A stretch of 62,666 nucleotides of DNA from Bacteroides sp. (GCA_015060765.1 SUXW01000019.1:1-62666); one strand, 5' to 3'. Numbered from the stretch's first letter, positions 46,501 to 55,848 are shown. The notes: generated by a model from the sequence alone, not told the origin. A program made the numbers and translations.

Positions 46501-46728
46501 CGTATTCGTCTTCGTCCTATCCTGATGACTTCGTTTACCTTTGTATTGGGCGTGATGCCGTTGCTCTTTGCTACAGGTGCCGGTGCCGGAAGTCGGGTGG
46601 CTCTTGGTGCAGCGGTGGTTTTCGGTATGCTGGTCAATACCGTGGTAGCTACACTTTATATTCCTAATTGGTATGAGGTGATGCAGACGGTAGAGGAGCG
46701 TTGGCTGAAGAAACGGAAGGGAAATTAA
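43591..46728 (+). CDS. RND efflux transporter, HAE1 (AcrB-like)
   Basis: This 1045-aa inner-membrane proton antiporter begins [20 protein letters not shown]. The proton-relay aspartates are in [13 protein letters not shown], and the lysine in [14 protein letters not shown]. Periplasmic porter loops include [22 protein letters not shown]. It completes the channel-adaptor-pump operon, 6 nt after the adaptor. Drug, bile-salt or metabolite export is likely; the substrate cannot be read from sequence. Confidence 0.95.
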   Translation: MFSKFFIERPIFATVLALLIVVAGLVTLRMLPIEQYPDITPPTVQVNAVYPGANAGTVAQTVGIPIEQQVNGVEGMMYMSSTSSASGMYALTVTFEVGTDIDMATVMVQNRVSVALNSLPEAVKQQGVTVQKKSSNIVMMLTLSGDSIYDGLYLANYADLNLVDQLTRVPGVGAVNVMGAGDYSMRIWLDPEAMRIRNLSAQQVYAAIQAQNMEVSAGNVGQPFGRSGNNAFQYTLNVKGRLTTPDEFGDIILRVEDGGRILRLRDVAHIELGSQKYNVVSRLKGKPTAGIAVYQLPGSNSLDVAKGVKKRMAELAEAFPQGIRYQVTLDTTEVVHDSIGEVMKTFVEATILVVLVMFFFLQSWRAVLIPCITIPVSLIGTLAVMALLGFSINTLTLFGLVLAIAIVVDDAIVVVENVTRLLDEAVARGEQVNMRRITEEAMGEISGPIVGVVLVLLAVFIPTTLIGGITGQLYKQFALTIAASTVLSGLNSLTLSPALCAILLRPTPQKKSKLFLWFDRFNDGTQHLFNRSVQWLLARPVVAVGSFAMLSIIAFLLFVKWPTTFMPEEDDGYFIVGVQLPAASSLERTEAVGKQIDAILMQYPEVKTFLGVNGFSVMGGGELPNAATYFVVLKNWKERSGKEHSAQAVVDRFNREAYAMVQEAQVFGIIPPVIPGMGNTGGLQFELEDRQSLGAEELQKAVNTLLAEYRMEPSIASLSSMYQADVPQYYLNINRDKVQLMDLNLNQVFSALAYYLGQAYVNDFVEFGRIYQVKLGAGEDAQKYIDDVLKLSVENSKGEMVPFNSFVQVEQVLGMDQVSRYNMYQSASVTANTAPGSSSGETIEAVGSLIRNQLGNEFGYEWTSVAYQETQASGSTAIVLIMALLVAYLVLAAQYESWTSPVAAVMGLPIAILGAMLGCWLMGEPVSIYTQIGIVLLIALSAKNGILIVEFARDYRKAGNSIREAAYEAGRIRLRPILMTSFTFVLGVMPLLFATGAGAGSRVALGAAVVFGMLVNTVVATLYIPNWYEVMQTVEERWLKKRKGN

Positions 46729-46776
46729 AAAAAGACTGTGCCAAAATAAATCTCTATTTTGGCACAGTCTTTTTTT
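46727..46776. terminator. 22-bp perfect bidirectional terminator
   Basis: Arms at 46727-46748 and 46755-46776 are perfect reverse complements with a 6-nt loop; the core is GACTGTGCCAAAATA, flanked by seven A and seven T. It ends the efflux operon (+) and the mscS gene (-). Confidence 0.95.
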
Positions 46777-46789
46777 AAGACAGTAAGGA

Positions 46790-47623
46790 TTATCCTTGGT
46801 GTACAGTCAGTTGTGGGAATGGGAATGATATGCCTCTTTCGTTGAATGTAGCATATACTTTTTGGTTCATGTCAAAGTTTACATTCCAATAATCACTGCT
46901 TTTCACCCATACCCGTACAGTGACATTTACACTGCTGTCGGACAAGGAACCCAATTCCACGAATGGTTCGGGGGTGGAAAGAATCCGATTGTCTGAAGCA
47001 ATAATCTCCATCAGAATTTCTCGGACTTGTTGGAAGTCTGTACCGTATTCCACTCCGAATGAAAAATCGACCCGTCGGGTATCAAGTCTGCTATAGTTGG
47101 TTACTACTGCAGTGCTCATAGGTCCGTTGGGAGCATATACAATCTTGTTGTCCGGAGTAACAAGAACGGTGTGGAAAATCTGAATTTCCTTGACGGTACC
47201 GGCTGCACCTGTCGCTGCTTCAATGTAGTCGCCCACCCGATAAGGGCGGAATGCCAGAATAATGATACCTCCGGCAAAATTGGATAGATTGCCGCTCAAT
47301 GCCATACCGATGGCCATACCTGCCGATGCAAGAAGAGCGGCAAAGCCGGTCAGCTCGATTCCTAATTTCCCGATGATAGCTAGGATAAGCATGGTTATCA
47401 ACAGAATGTTGACCATACTTTTCAAGAAACTTTGTATGCTGGCATCTACTTTCCGCTTGATTAAAATCTTGGCAAACAAGCGATTTAACCACTTGATGAG
47501 CAGTTTTCCGATAATGAAAATAATGAGTGCTCCTAAGATTCTTCCTCCCAAGTCTACTCCTGCATCAATCAGCTTATTCAGTAAGGTGCTGATTTCTGCA
47601 CTGTAATTTGTTGTTGTATTCAT
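46790..47623 (-). CDS. Small mechanosensitive channel, MscS family
   Basis: This 277-aa protein is close to E. coli MscS in size. The pore helix TM3 is seen as FAALLASAGMAIGMALSGNLSNFAGGIIIL (Gly/Ala-packed), followed by the beta domain PYRVGDYIEAATGAAGTVKEIQIFHT and the C-terminal vestibule. It releases solutes on hypo-osmotic shock. It is third in an operon after the helicase and Sua5-type genes. Confidence 0.95.
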   Translation of the reverse strand: MNTTTNYSAEISTLLNKLIDAGVDLGGRILGALIIFIIGKLLIKWLNRLFAKILIKRKVDASIQSFLKSMVNILLITMLILAIIGKLGIELTGFAALLASAGMAIGMALSGNLSNFAGGIIILAFRPYRVGDYIEAATGAAGTVKEIQIFHTVLVTPDNKIVYAPNGPMSTAVVTNYSRLDTRRVDFSFGVEYGTDFQQVREILMEIIASDNRILSTPEPFVELGSLSDSSVNVTVRVWVKSSDYWNVNFDMNQKVYATFNERGISFPFPQLTVHQG

Positions 47624-47655
47624 GTAAATGTAAATTTAGTTAATATATAGTTTGT

Positions 47656-48267
47656 TTATTCTATTAGCCATCCTTTTCCTTGTCGGATGATTTCCGCTTC
47701 CCCCTCCATGCAGTTCACAATGGTGGAAGGTTCGGTCCCTCCAATTCCTCCGTCGATGATGATGTCTGCTTCGCTGCCGAATTTCTCGTCAATCAGTTCG
47801 GGAGTTGTAATGTATTCGATGTCCTCGGCTTCTTCTATGGGTAAGGTGGTGGTAAGGATGGGGGCGTCGAGCCGTTTGCATATTTCCATAATGATGGGAT
47901 GGTCGGGCATACGGATACCCACTTCCTTACGGTTCTTGAATATTTTAGGAAGCCGACTGCCTGTAGGGAGGATGAAAGTGAATGCTCCCGGTAGGTTGCG
48001 CTTCATTAGTTTGAAGGTGGAATTGTCTATCTTGGCATATTCACTGATATTGCTCAGATCGTAACAAATGATGGACAGGTTGTGCTTGCGCGGGTCAATC
48101 TCCTTCAGTCGGCATATGCGTTCGATAGGACGTTCTTTCAGTGCATGGCATCCTATGGCATACATGGTGTCGGTGGGATAGATGATGATCCCGCCTTCTT
48201 CAAGTACTTGGACGATGCGATCCAGATCTTTGGGGCTGTTGTTCTTTTCGTAAAGCTTGACTAACAT
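47656..48267 (-). CDS. Sua5/YciO/YrdC-family protein (threonylcarbamoyl-AMP synthase type)
   Basis: This 203-aa YrdC-fold protein has the KxR...SxN-like active-site pattern GGIIIYPTDTMYAIGCHA, NLSIICYDLSN and LPGAFTFILP, and VGIRMPDHPI. It makes threonylcarbamoyl-AMP for the tRNA t6A modification if TsaC/Sua5-like; YciO members have an unknown or weaker role, and the sequence does not separate the two with certainty. It lies 13 nt after the helicase gene. Confidence 0.85.
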   Translation of the reverse strand: MLVKLYEKNNSPKDLDRIVQVLEEGGIIIYPTDTMYAIGCHALKERPIERICRLKEIDPRKHNLSIICYDLSNISEYAKIDNSTFKLMKRNLPGAFTFILPTGSRLPKIFKNRKEVGIRMPDHPIIMEICKRLDAPILTTTLPIEEAEDIEYITTPELIDEKFGSEADIIIDGGIGGTEPSTIVNCMEGEAEIIRQGKGWLIE

Positions 48268-48280
48268 AAAATGAGGATTC

Positions 48281-50281
48281 TTATTTTTTCTTTTTCCTTA
48301 ATTGCTCGGCGATGGCCCAGTGGAGGGCGGCTTCGTTTTCCTTGCCTGTCTGCATCAGTGCGTCACCAAAATATTCGTGTGCCTTGGGATGTTCAGGCTT
48401 CAGAGTGGTGGCCTTGTCGAAATCGGCCAATGCTCCTTCGATATTGTTCAGGGCCAATCGGTTTTTCCCCCGGTTGTAATAGGCTTTGAATAGGGTGGGG
48501 CTCAATCGAACGGCTTCGCTCAGGCACATCTCTGCTTCATAGAATTCCTTTTCGTTGTACAACGTGATGCCTTTTCTTACCCAAGCATCGGTAAATTGTG
48601 GATACAATTCGATAGCCTTGTTGTAGTTGGCAATGGCGGCCCGTACATCGTGTGCCTGCGTAATGCAGTCGTTCCCCATCAAGTAATATTCGTGCGCATA
48701 TTTTTCCAGGTTCTTGCGCTGTACTCGCATCTGCTCCTTTATCTTACGGTTTTCGGCTTTTAAGGTGTTGATAATACCTAACTTCTTGCGAATAAACCGT
48801 CGGATCGTCGGCTTTTCGATATCATATCGTGAATGGATGGCAAGGAAAAATTGTTCAAGAAATTCCTCGAAATTGCCTTCATCGAATTGTTTTACGGCCT
48901 CGGCATATTGAATGTCGGCTTGTGCCTGTTTCAAAGCTTTGTCTATGGCTTGCCGGTTGTTGAACCGTTGGGCGAACGCTACAATTTCCGGTCGGACGAA
49001 AATGTCGCCTCGTGTAATGATTTTCTTCAGTTGGATACCTTCGAGTGAAGTGCAACGGCTCAAGGCTACGTATGCCTGTCCACCGGCGAATACCCCTCCG
49101 GTAAAGTCGATGACCACCCTGCTGAAGGTCAGCCCCTGACTTTTATGAATGGTTATGGCCCATGCCAATCGGATGGGATATTGGATGAATACACCCAATT
49201 CTTCTTCTTCAATTTTCTTCTCTTGTTCGTTGTATCGATATCGGATGTTGCTCCATTTGTCTTTTTTGACGTCGAATTCACCCCCGTCTTCGGTCATTAC
49301 ATACAAGGTTTCATCCTCATCGATTCCTACGATGGTACCGATGGTTCCGTTTACCCAACGTTTGTCGTAGTCGTTCTTGATAAAGATAATTTGGGCTCCC
49401 GGCTTTACCTCCAATTCCATTTGTGTGGGCAGACTGCTTTCCGGAAATTCACCCTTGATTTCACCTTTTAGTGTTACTGCCTCGCCCGGTAGTTCCGCCA
49501 GTTTCTTTTCGTTAATGTAGTTGACTACATCGCGGCGGGTGGCCAGGGTGATATACATATCGCTCTCGCTTTCTTCGATGTGTGTATCGTATCGAGTGTT
49601 CAACAGCTGGAGATCGGCGGCCGTAGCGGTATTGTTGCGTATATGGTCGAGCACATTCACGAAAACGGGATCGCTCTGCCGATATACTTTGGTCAATTCA
49701 ATGGATACCAATTCCATTTCATTGAAAGCTCTTGCCGAAAAGAAATAGGGGGTGGGGTAGAAACGGTTCAGTATTTCACGTTCATCGCTTTTTACTACCG
49801 GTTCCAATTGGTATACGTCGCCTACCAGCAATATTTGTTTGCCTCCGAAAGGCTCGCGCATGTTTTGCGAATATACTCTCAGTATTTTATCGATGAAGTC
49901 GATGATGTCTGCCCGTACCATGGAAATCTCGTCGATGATAACCAACTCTATTTCCTTGATGAGCTTGCGATGCTCCGATGAATATTTCAAGAAGCTATGC
50001 AGTTTTCCGCCTCGCAGACTAAAATTGGGGTCATCGGGTAGCAACGGATGAAAGGGTAGCTTGAAGAAACTGTGCAAAGTGCTACCTCCTGCATTGATGG
50101 CAGCAATGCCTGTAGGGGCCAGTACTACAAATTTCTTTTTGGTATTGGCGCACACGTATTTTAAGAAGGTAGATTTGCCTGTACCCGCTTTGCCTGTCAG
50201 AAAAACCGACTGGCGGGTGTACTGAATCAAGTTCAGCGCATCCTGGAATTCTTTGTTGCGGGTATCTATCTGCATGGACAT
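48281..50281 (-). CDS. PIF1-like helicase with C-terminal TPRs
   Basis: This 666-aa protein from ATG 50281 has a superfamily-1 helicase of the PIF1/RecD type: Walker A LTGKAGTGKSTFL, ELVIIDEISMVRADI (Walker B), LVGDVYQLEPV, and the C-terminal IRLAWAITIHKSQGLTFSRV and VALSRC. The last ~170 residues are tetratricopeptide repeats (ITQAHDVRAAIANYNKAIELYP, CLSEAVRLSPTLFKAYYN, DFDKATTLKPEHPKAHEY). The upstream extension at 50353 has no helicase content, so I set the start at MSMQID. TPRs suggest recruitment by partner proteins. Confidence 0.9.
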   Translation of the reverse strand: MSMQIDTRNKEFQDALNLIQYTRQSVFLTGKAGTGKSTFLKYVCANTKKKFVVLAPTGIAAINAGGSTLHSFFKLPFHPLLPDDPNFSLRGGKLHSFLKYSSEHRKLIKEIELVIIDEISMVRADIIDFIDKILRVYSQNMREPFGGKQILLVGDVYQLEPVVKSDEREILNRFYPTPYFFSARAFNEMELVSIELTKVYRQSDPVFVNVLDHIRNNTATAADLQLLNTRYDTHIEESESDMYITLATRRDVVNYINEKKLAELPGEAVTLKGEIKGEFPESSLPTQMELEVKPGAQIIFIKNDYDKRWVNGTIGTIVGIDEDETLYVMTEDGGEFDVKKDKWSNIRYRYNEQEKKIEEEELGVFIQYPIRLAWAITIHKSQGLTFSRVVIDFTGGVFAGGQAYVALSRCTSLEGIQLKKIITRGDIFVRPEIVAFAQRFNNRQAIDKALKQAQADIQYAEAVKQFDEGNFEEFLEQFFLAIHSRYDIEKPTIRRFIRKKLGIINTLKAENRKIKEQMRVQRKNLEKYAHEYYLMGNDCITQAHDVRAAIANYNKAIELYPQFTDAWVRKGITLYNEKEFYEAEMCLSEAVRLSPTLFKAYYNRGKNRLALNNIEGALADFDKATTLKPEHPKAHEYFGDALMQTGKENEAALHWAIAEQLRKKKK

Positions 50282-50336
50282 CTTCGTATATGGGCTTGCA
50301 AAGGTAATAAAAACTATGTTTTTCTTCAAAGAAAAT

Positions 50337-50366
50337 GCCACTTTACCGACCATAAAGTGGCACTTT
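50337..50366. repeat. Inverted repeat sharing the AAAGTGGCACTTT palindrome
   Basis: GCCACTTTA at 50337-50345 pairs with TAAAGTGGC at 50353-50361, and the right arm continues into the 13-bp palindrome AAAGTGGCACTTT (50354-50366). The palindrome matches the one at 219-231 apart from the central base. It lies between the divergent helicase and SPFH genes and could be an operator. Confidence 0.6.
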
Positions 50367-50408
50367 ACGAATTATAAACCATTTTATGCTGTAAAACATA
50401 GTAAATCG

Positions 50409-50441
50409 TTTGGCTCTTTAAAATCATAGTCAATATCTTTG
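50409..50441 (+). promoter_or_regulatory. Promoter of the SPFH operon
   Basis: TTTG at 50409-50412, a 21-nt spacer, then TATCTTTG at 50434-50441, a full TAnnTTTG match. The ATG follows 32 nt later at 50473. Confidence 0.8.
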
Positions 50442-50472
50442 TGATATCAAAATAATATCAATTTATACAAGT

Positions 50473-51417
50473 ATGGAAACAAAAGAAATGACTTACAAGG
50501 GAATGTTGATGAATGGCTTTTTGGCCTTGTTTATCAATCTGTTGGTAATCCCCGTATTGGGATTGTTGGCTATTTATTATTCAAACTCATTGGCCGTGTT
50601 GTTGCCTGCACTGATAGTGTTGGGTCTGGCGTTCTTTATCATGCTGGCCGGTTATTTTTCTCAAGAGCCGAACGAAGCGCGCGTGATGGTGTTCTTCGGT
50701 AAGTATGAAGGCACTTTTACGAAAACAGGCTTTTATTGGGTGAACCCTTTCATGGATAAGAAGAAACTTTCGCTCCGTGCCCGTAACCTTGATGTAGAAC
50801 CTATTAAGGTAAACGACAAGGTAGGTAATCCGATTCTGATTGGTTTGGTGTTGGTATGGAAATTGAAGGATACGTATAAGGCCATGTTCGAAATCGATGC
50901 ACAGACAATGGCCGATAAGGGCAACGGAAGCTTGGGTGTGACCGTGGCCGGACGTATGAACGCTTTCGAAGACTTTGTACGCGTACAGAGTGATGCTGCC
51001 CTCCGTCAGGTGGCCGGTGAATATGCTTATGATGATACCGAGCAGGATTCTGGCGAACTGACTCTCCGTGGAGGTGGCGAGGAAATCAACGACCAACTGG
51101 AAAAGCGTTTGAACGAACGACTTGCCATGGCTGGTATGGAAATTGTAGAAGCGCGCATCAATTACTTGGCATATGCTCCTGAAATTGCAGCTGTAATGCT
51201 TCGTCGTCAACAAGCCAGTGCTATCATTACTGCCCGTGAAAAGATTGTGGAAGGTGCGGTGTCAATGGTGAAGATGGCACTTGATAAATTGTCGGTAGAA
51301 GAAATCGTCGAACTGGACGAAGAAAAGAAAGCGGCTATGGTGAGCAATCTGCTCGTAGTGCTTTGTGCGGACGAACCGGCTCAACCGGTCATCAATTCGG
51401 GTACGTTGAATCATTGA
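50473..51417 (+). CDS. SPFH/Band-7 membrane protein
   Basis: This 314-aa protein has an N-terminal pair of hydrophobic segments (about residues 11-65), then the SPFH domain from [29 protein letters not shown] through [27 protein letters not shown], and a C-terminal helical tail. SPFH proteins form oligomeric membrane scaffolds. It heads a three-gene operon. Confidence 0.9.
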   Translation: METKEMTYKGMLMNGFLALFINLLVIPVLGLLAIYYSNSLAVLLPALIVLGLAFFIMLAGYFSQEPNEARVMVFFGKYEGTFTKTGFYWVNPFMDKKKLSLRARNLDVEPIKVNDKVGNPILIGLVLVWKLKDTYKAMFEIDAQTMADKGNGSLGVTVAGRMNAFEDFVRVQSDAALRQVAGEYAYDDTEQDSGELTLRGGGEEINDQLEKRLNERLAMAGMEIVEARINYLAYAPEIAAVMLRRQQASAIITAREKIVEGAVSMVKMALDKLSVEEIVELDEEKKAAMVSNLLVVLCADEPAQPVINSGTLNH

Positions 51418-51430
51418 TCTTTCCTTCGCA

Positions 51431-51622
51431 ATGGCAAAGAAAGAAGCGATAAAAAGTTTTGTCCTCAGAGTGGATGCGGATACTATGGAGGCCATTGAAA
51501 AATGGGCAGCCGATGAGTTCCGTTCCACCAACGGACAATTGCAATGGATCATTGCTGAAGCTTTGCGCAAAAGCGGAAGGATGAAGAAGAATAAAACAAA
51601 GTTAAAGGAGGAAGAAACATGA
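51431..51622 (+). CDS. Arc-like ribbon-helix-helix DNA-binding protein
   Basis: This 63-aa protein has a ribbon-helix-helix fold: IKSFVLRVDADTMEAIEKWAADEFRSTNGQLQWIIAEALRK. Arc-like proteins dimerise and insert a beta-ribbon into the major groove. The short C-terminal tail is lysine-rich. It lies 13 nt after SPFH and overlaps the next gene by 4 bp (ATGA), so it probably regulates this operon or acts with it. Confidence 0.8.
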   Translation: MAKKEAIKSFVLRVDADTMEAIEKWAADEFRSTNGQLQWIIAEALRKSGRMKKNKTKLKEEET

Positions 51623-52146
51623 AATATAAGTTTTGGGATGTGAGCCGTGACCGTAGAAAGGCTCCTGTTACGAAGTCGGACAGGCTGCTTGAATGGGTGG
51701 CTTTATTTATCGCCGTTGTGGCGCTGGTCCTGACCGGAGTACTTTATGCAAAGGCTCCTGAAGTTGTACCTTCTCATTTCAATGCAATGGGCGAAGCCAA
51801 TGGATGGTCGGGTAAATCAATCTATTGGATCATGGCGGTTGTGTTTGTGGTAGGTATGCTTATTACTGCTGCCGCTGCTTATAATCGGAAGATGGTGAAT
51901 CTACCCATCCGCTTAAAGGAACCGGTCTTTTATCGGCAGATAGGATTGATTGGACGTATGTGCCGCATTATGACACTTTCTATGGGGTGCATTTGGTTGG
52001 CTGTGATATTGTCTATGTCGTCCGGTTTTTTGGGAATTCCCTCGTGGGCTTGTGCCGTGATGTTTGCTGCCAGTCTTCTCCTGATGTTGGGAACGGCTTT
52101 TTTCTACACCTTGAAAATATGGTGGATTGGCCGTAATTGTAATTGA
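51619..52146 (+). CDS. DUF1648 membrane protein
   Basis: This 175-aa protein has an N-terminal hydrophobic segment followed by the DUF1648 block APEVVPSHFNAMGEANGWSGKSIYW and three or four further membrane segments. DUF1648 occurs in SdpI-like immunity proteins. Here the partner is an SPFH protein, so an envelope-stress or immunity role is possible but unproven. Confidence 0.8.
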   Translation: MKYKFWDVSRDRRKAPVTKSDRLLEWVALFIAVVALVLTGVLYAKAPEVVPSHFNAMGEANGWSGKSIYWIMAVVFVVGMLITAAAAYNRKMVNLPIRLKEPVFYRQIGLIGRMCRIMTLSMGCIWLAVILSMSSGFLGIPSWACAVMFAASLLLMLGTAFFYTLKIWWIGRNCN

Positions 52147-52171
52147 TTTTCTTGCCTTTGTTGTAAAATTG

Positions 52172-52213
52172 CCGGATTATTCTATGCTTTATAGAATAAT
52201 TCGGTTATTTTTG
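52172..52213 (+). promoter_or_regulatory. Terminator-like hairpin overlapping the carbohydrate-operon promoter
   Basis: A 14-bp stem with one mismatch (CCGGATTATTCTAT / ATAGAATAATTCGG, 52172-52204) is followed by TTATTTTTG; the TATTTTTG part at 52206-52213 is a full -7 match. The -7 box is only 2 nt before an in-frame ATG at 52215, so translation must start later, at 52233. The layout copies that at 16340-16380. Confidence 0.6.
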
Positions 52214-52232
52214 CATGGTAGAAAATATAGTC

Positions 52233-53513
52233 ATGAAAAACATCCTGTTTTTATTGGTCTTTTTGTGTAGCATATCTTCTTGTATCCATGCGCCGCGCTT
52301 GGTGGAAGTCGGGAAAGGGTATAGCAGTACTTCTGTGAATACCACCGTGTTTCGTAACAGTTCATTGGCTTCTTGTGAAGGTAAACAATACATTGCTTAC
52401 TACGATGCCGATGGTTGGATGGTGCTTGGCTCTCGTGATTTGGAGGATAATGAATGGACCTTGCATCGTACCCAATACAAGGGGGATGTCAAGGACGCTC
52501 ACAATGTTATCAGTCTGATGGTGGATGGTGACGGCTATCTGCATGTCTCTTTCGATCATCACGGACATCCGCTGAACTATTGTCGGAGCGTTGCTCCTTA
52601 TTCTTTGATATTGGGTGATAAGGAGCCGATGACAGGGGTGGATGAAAAGGATGTAACATATCCGGAATTTTATCGTTTAGCAAATGGCGACTTGTCGTTT
52701 GCCTATCGTTCGGGTGCTTCCGGTCGCGGTAATCTGGTGTTGAATCGGTATTCGTTGGCAACCCGTCAATGGGAACGGGTACAGGATGTGCTGATTGACG
52801 GTGAAAACAAACGTAATGCTTATTGGCAATTGTATGTGGATGCACAGGGTACCATTCATCTGTCATGGGTGTGGCGAGAAACGTGGTTGGTGGAGACCAA
52901 TCATGATTTGTGCTATGCCCGTTCGTCGGATGGTGGAAAGACTTGGTGCAAGACTTCAGGAGAGGAATACGCCCTTCCTATCCGGTTGGATAATGCAGAA
53001 TATGCTTGTCGGATTCCGCAAAACAGTGAATTGATCAATCAGACAAGTATGAGCGCAGATGCGGAAGGAAATCCGTATATCGCTACTTATTGGCGCGATC
53101 AGAATAGTGAAATTCCTCAATATAGGTTGGTTTGGTACGATGGGAAGCAATGGCGTAACCAGCAAGTATCTAACCGTGCCACTCCGTTTTCTCTGAAAGG
53201 AGGAGGGACCAAGATGATTCCAATTTCTCGTCCCCGGATGGTTGTAGATGGGAAAGAAGCCTATTATATTTTCCGTGATGTGGAACGGGGAAGCAAAGTT
53301 TCCATGTATTATACCCATGACCTTCATGAAGGCAAATGGGAAGTGAAGGATCTGACTGATTTTGATGTGGATGCGTGGGAACCCAGTCATGATTCGGAAT
53401 TGTGGAAGACGGAAAGGAAACTGCATCTTTTTGTGCAGAATACCCGTCAAGGAGACGGAGAAAAACAAATAGAAACGGAAGCGCAGACGGTTTTTGTGCT
53501 GGAAGTAAAATGA
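52233..53513 (+). CDS. BNR_4-family seven-bladed propeller lipoprotein
   Basis: This 426-aa protein from ATG 52233 has lipobox SISSC (Cys17). Propeller blades are visible as repeated DGDGYLHVSFDHHGHPLNYCRS, DAQGTIHLSWVWRE and DAEGNPYIATYWRD motifs. Related BNR_4 propellers include polysaccharide lyases and a rhamnosidase (families with rhamnose-uronate specificity, GH145 and PL27 by name). The His109/His110 pair and Tyr/Arg clusters are the type of residues used there. It heads the operon, 13 nt before the next gene. Confidence 0.82.
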   Translation: MKNILFLLVFLCSISSCIHAPRLVEVGKGYSSTSVNTTVFRNSSLASCEGKQYIAYYDADGWMVLGSRDLEDNEWTLHRTQYKGDVKDAHNVISLMVDGDGYLHVSFDHHGHPLNYCRSVAPYSLILGDKEPMTGVDEKDVTYPEFYRLANGDLSFAYRSGASGRGNLVLNRYSLATRQWERVQDVLIDGENKRNAYWQLYVDAQGTIHLSWVWRETWLVETNHDLCYARSSDGGKTWCKTSGEEYALPIRLDNAEYACRIPQNSELINQTSMSADAEGNPYIATYWRDQNSEIPQYRLVWYDGKQWRNQQVSNRATPFSLKGGGTKMIPISRPRMVVDGKEAYYIFRDVERGSKVSMYYTHDLHEGKWEVKDLTDFDVDAWEPSHDSELWKTERKLHLFVQNTRQGDGEKQIETEAQTVFVLEVK

Positions 53514-53526
53514 TAGAATAACTAAG

Positions 53527-55848
53527 ATGGACATGAAGAATATCATTCGAAAAATGATACTATGCATCAGTGTTCTGGGTATAGTAGGAGTATCTTACGC
53601 CAAACCGACGGAAGCGGAAGAGGTGAGAAAGATCATTGATAAGGTAAACGGGTATTGGCAGAAAAACAACAAACCGGAAGTACGTTCGTTTTGGGACCAT
53701 GCCGCTTATCATACAGGCAACATGGAGGCATATTTCTTGACGGGCAACGAGGCTTATCGGGCTTATTCGGAAGCTTGGGCGAAGCACAACGAATGGAAGG
53801 GCGCCAAAGAAAAGGATAAGAATAAATGGAAATATAATCGTTATGGAGAAGGTGATGATTTTGTCATGTTCGGCGATTATCAGATTTGTTTCCAAACTTA
53901 TGTGGACCTTTATAATATCTTGCCGGACAAATCAAAAATAGCCCGTGCCCGTGAAGTGATGGAATATCAGATGAGTACTCCTCAATCTGATTATTGGTGG
54001 TGGGCCGATGGCCTTTATATGGTCATGCCGGTGATGACCAAGTTGTATCATGTAACGGGTAATTCTACTTATTTGGATAAGTTGTACGAATACATCACTT
54101 TTTCGGATAGTATCATGTATGATGATGAAACGGGCTTGTATTATCGGGATGCCAAGTATGTATATCCGAAGCATAAAAGCGTAAATGGCAAGAAGGACTT
54201 CTGGGCACGTGGAGACGGTTGGGTATTGGCTGGATTGGCTAAAGTCCTGAAGGATCTTCCGAAAGAATATGAACATCGTCAGTTCTTTGTGGACAAATTT
54301 GTTAAAATGGCTGGAGCGGTTGCCTCCATACAACAGCCGGAAGGGTATTGGACCCGTAGTATGATGGACCCGGAACATGCACCGGGACCGGAAACCAGTG
54401 GAACCGCTTTCTTTACATACGGTCTGTTGTGGGGAATCAATAACGGCTATTTGGATGAAGCTACTTATATGCCGACAGTCAAGAAGGCTTGGAATTATTT
54501 GAAGAAGACTGCTTTGCAGAAAGACGGTCGGGTAGGTTATGTACAACCTATTGGTGAAAAGGCTATTCCCGGACAAATTGTAGATGCAAATTCGACGGCT
54601 AATTTCGGAGTGGGTGCTTTCCTGCTGGCTGCTTGTGAATATGTACGCTATTTGGAGGCTCCGGTAAACAAAGACCGTGCTTATTGGTGCAATTTGCTCT
54701 ATAACATGGCGAAGCCGGTATTGAGCAATATGGCAGAAGGAAACTTGCGGAAGAATATGCAAGTGGAAGTGAGTCCTAATTGGGACGGACGCGATATTCG
54801 GGTGACGTATATGGAGGCTTTCGGACGACTGATGGCTGGATTGGCTCCTTGGTTGTCATTGCCGGATGATGAAACGGAAGAAGGAAAAATGCGCAAGCAA
54901 CTCCGTGAATGGGCATTGAAGAGTTATGCTCATGCGGTCAATCCCGATAGTCCGGACTATCTGTTGTGGCGAAAAGAAGGTCAGCCATTGGTGGATGCGG
55001 CTTATGTAGCGGAAAGTTTTCTTCGTGCTTATGACCAATTGTGGATACCATTGGATGCAAAGACTAAGGAACGTTATATCGAAGAGTTTACTCAGATGCG
55101 CCGTGTTGATCCTCCGTATACAAATTGGTTGTTGTTTTCGTCTACCATTGAAGCGTTTTTGGCAAAAGCGGGTGCTCCATACGACCAGTATCGTGTGAAT
55201 TCGGCCATTCGGAAAATGGAAGAATGGTATACCGGAGACGGTTGGTATGCCGATGGACCTTCGTTTGCTTTCGATTATTACAGCAGTTATGTGTTTCATC
55301 CCATGTATCTTGAAACGTTACAGGCCATGAAGGATGCCAAGGCATTTACCCGTATTCATTATAGGGACTATTATCGCCGTGCTTTGAAGCGTACGCAAAA
55401 ATTCAGTATCGTGCTTGAACGGATGATTTCTCCGGAAGGTACTTTCCCTGTATTCGGCCGTTCCATTCCTTATCGTATGGCAACCATGCAACCGCTTGCA
55501 TTGATGGCTTGGTATGAAAAACTGCCGGCAGGATTGACGAATGGACAGGTGCGTGCGGCGTTGACTGCGGTCATGCATCGGATGTTTGATGGCAAAGAGA
55601 ATTTCAATGGAGGTGGTTTCTTGACCATTGGTTTTGCGGGGCGCCAGCCCAATATTGCGGATTGGTATACCAACAACGGTAGTCTGTATATGACTTCACT
55701 TGGTTTCCTTCCGTTGGGACTTCCGGCTACTCATCCTTTTTGGACGGATGCAGCCTTGCCTTGGACAAACCAAAAGGCTTGGAATGGACAGGCATTTCCG
55801 AAAGACCATCAATGGACGGATGATATCCGTACTCGTGATTTGTTTTGA
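53527..55848 (+). CDS. GH105-DUF2264 (GH154-type) fusion enzyme
   Basis: This 773-aa exported protein has two domains. The signal peptide ends near VSYAKP. Residues ~30-375 form a GH105-type (alpha/alpha)6 barrel with candidate catalytic Asp117 (FGDYQI) and Asp161 (WADGLYM), suited to unsaturated glycuronic acid. Residues ~380-773 match DUF2264, which includes glucuronidases (GH154). Thus one polypeptide appears able to remove both unsaturated and saturated terminal uronic acid. An ATG at 53533 is a possible alternative start. It is in the same run as the BNR_4 and GH97 genes. Confidence 0.85.
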   Translation: MDMKNIIRKMILCISVLGIVGVSYAKPTEAEEVRKIIDKVNGYWQKNNKPEVRSFWDHAAYHTGNMEAYFLTGNEAYRAYSEAWAKHNEWKGAKEKDKNKWKYNRYGEGDDFVMFGDYQICFQTYVDLYNILPDKSKIARAREVMEYQMSTPQSDYWWWADGLYMVMPVMTKLYHVTGNSTYLDKLYEYITFSDSIMYDDETGLYYRDAKYVYPKHKSVNGKKDFWARGDGWVLAGLAKVLKDLPKEYEHRQFFVDKFVKMAGAVASIQQPEGYWTRSMMDPEHAPGPETSGTAFFTYGLLWGINNGYLDEATYMPTVKKAWNYLKKTALQKDGRVGYVQPIGEKAIPGQIVDANSTANFGVGAFLLAACEYVRYLEAPVNKDRAYWCNLLYNMAKPVLSNMAEGNLRKNMQVEVSPNWDGRDIRVTYMEAFGRLMAGLAPWLSLPDDETEEGKMRKQLREWALKSYAHAVNPDSPDYLLWRKEGQPLVDAAYVAESFLRAYDQLWIPLDAKTKERYIEEFTQMRRVDPPYTNWLLFSSTIEAFLAKAGAPYDQYRVNSAIRKMEEWYTGDGWYADGPSFAFDYYSSYVFHPMYLETLQAMKDAKAFTRIHYRDYYRRALKRTQKFSIVLERMISPEGTFPVFGRSIPYRMATMQPLALMAWYEKLPAGLTNGQVRAALTAVMHRMFDGKENFNGGGFLTIGFAGRQPNIADWYTNNGSLYMTSLGFLPLGLPATHPFWTDAALPWTNQKAWNGQAFPKDHQWTDDIRTRDLF

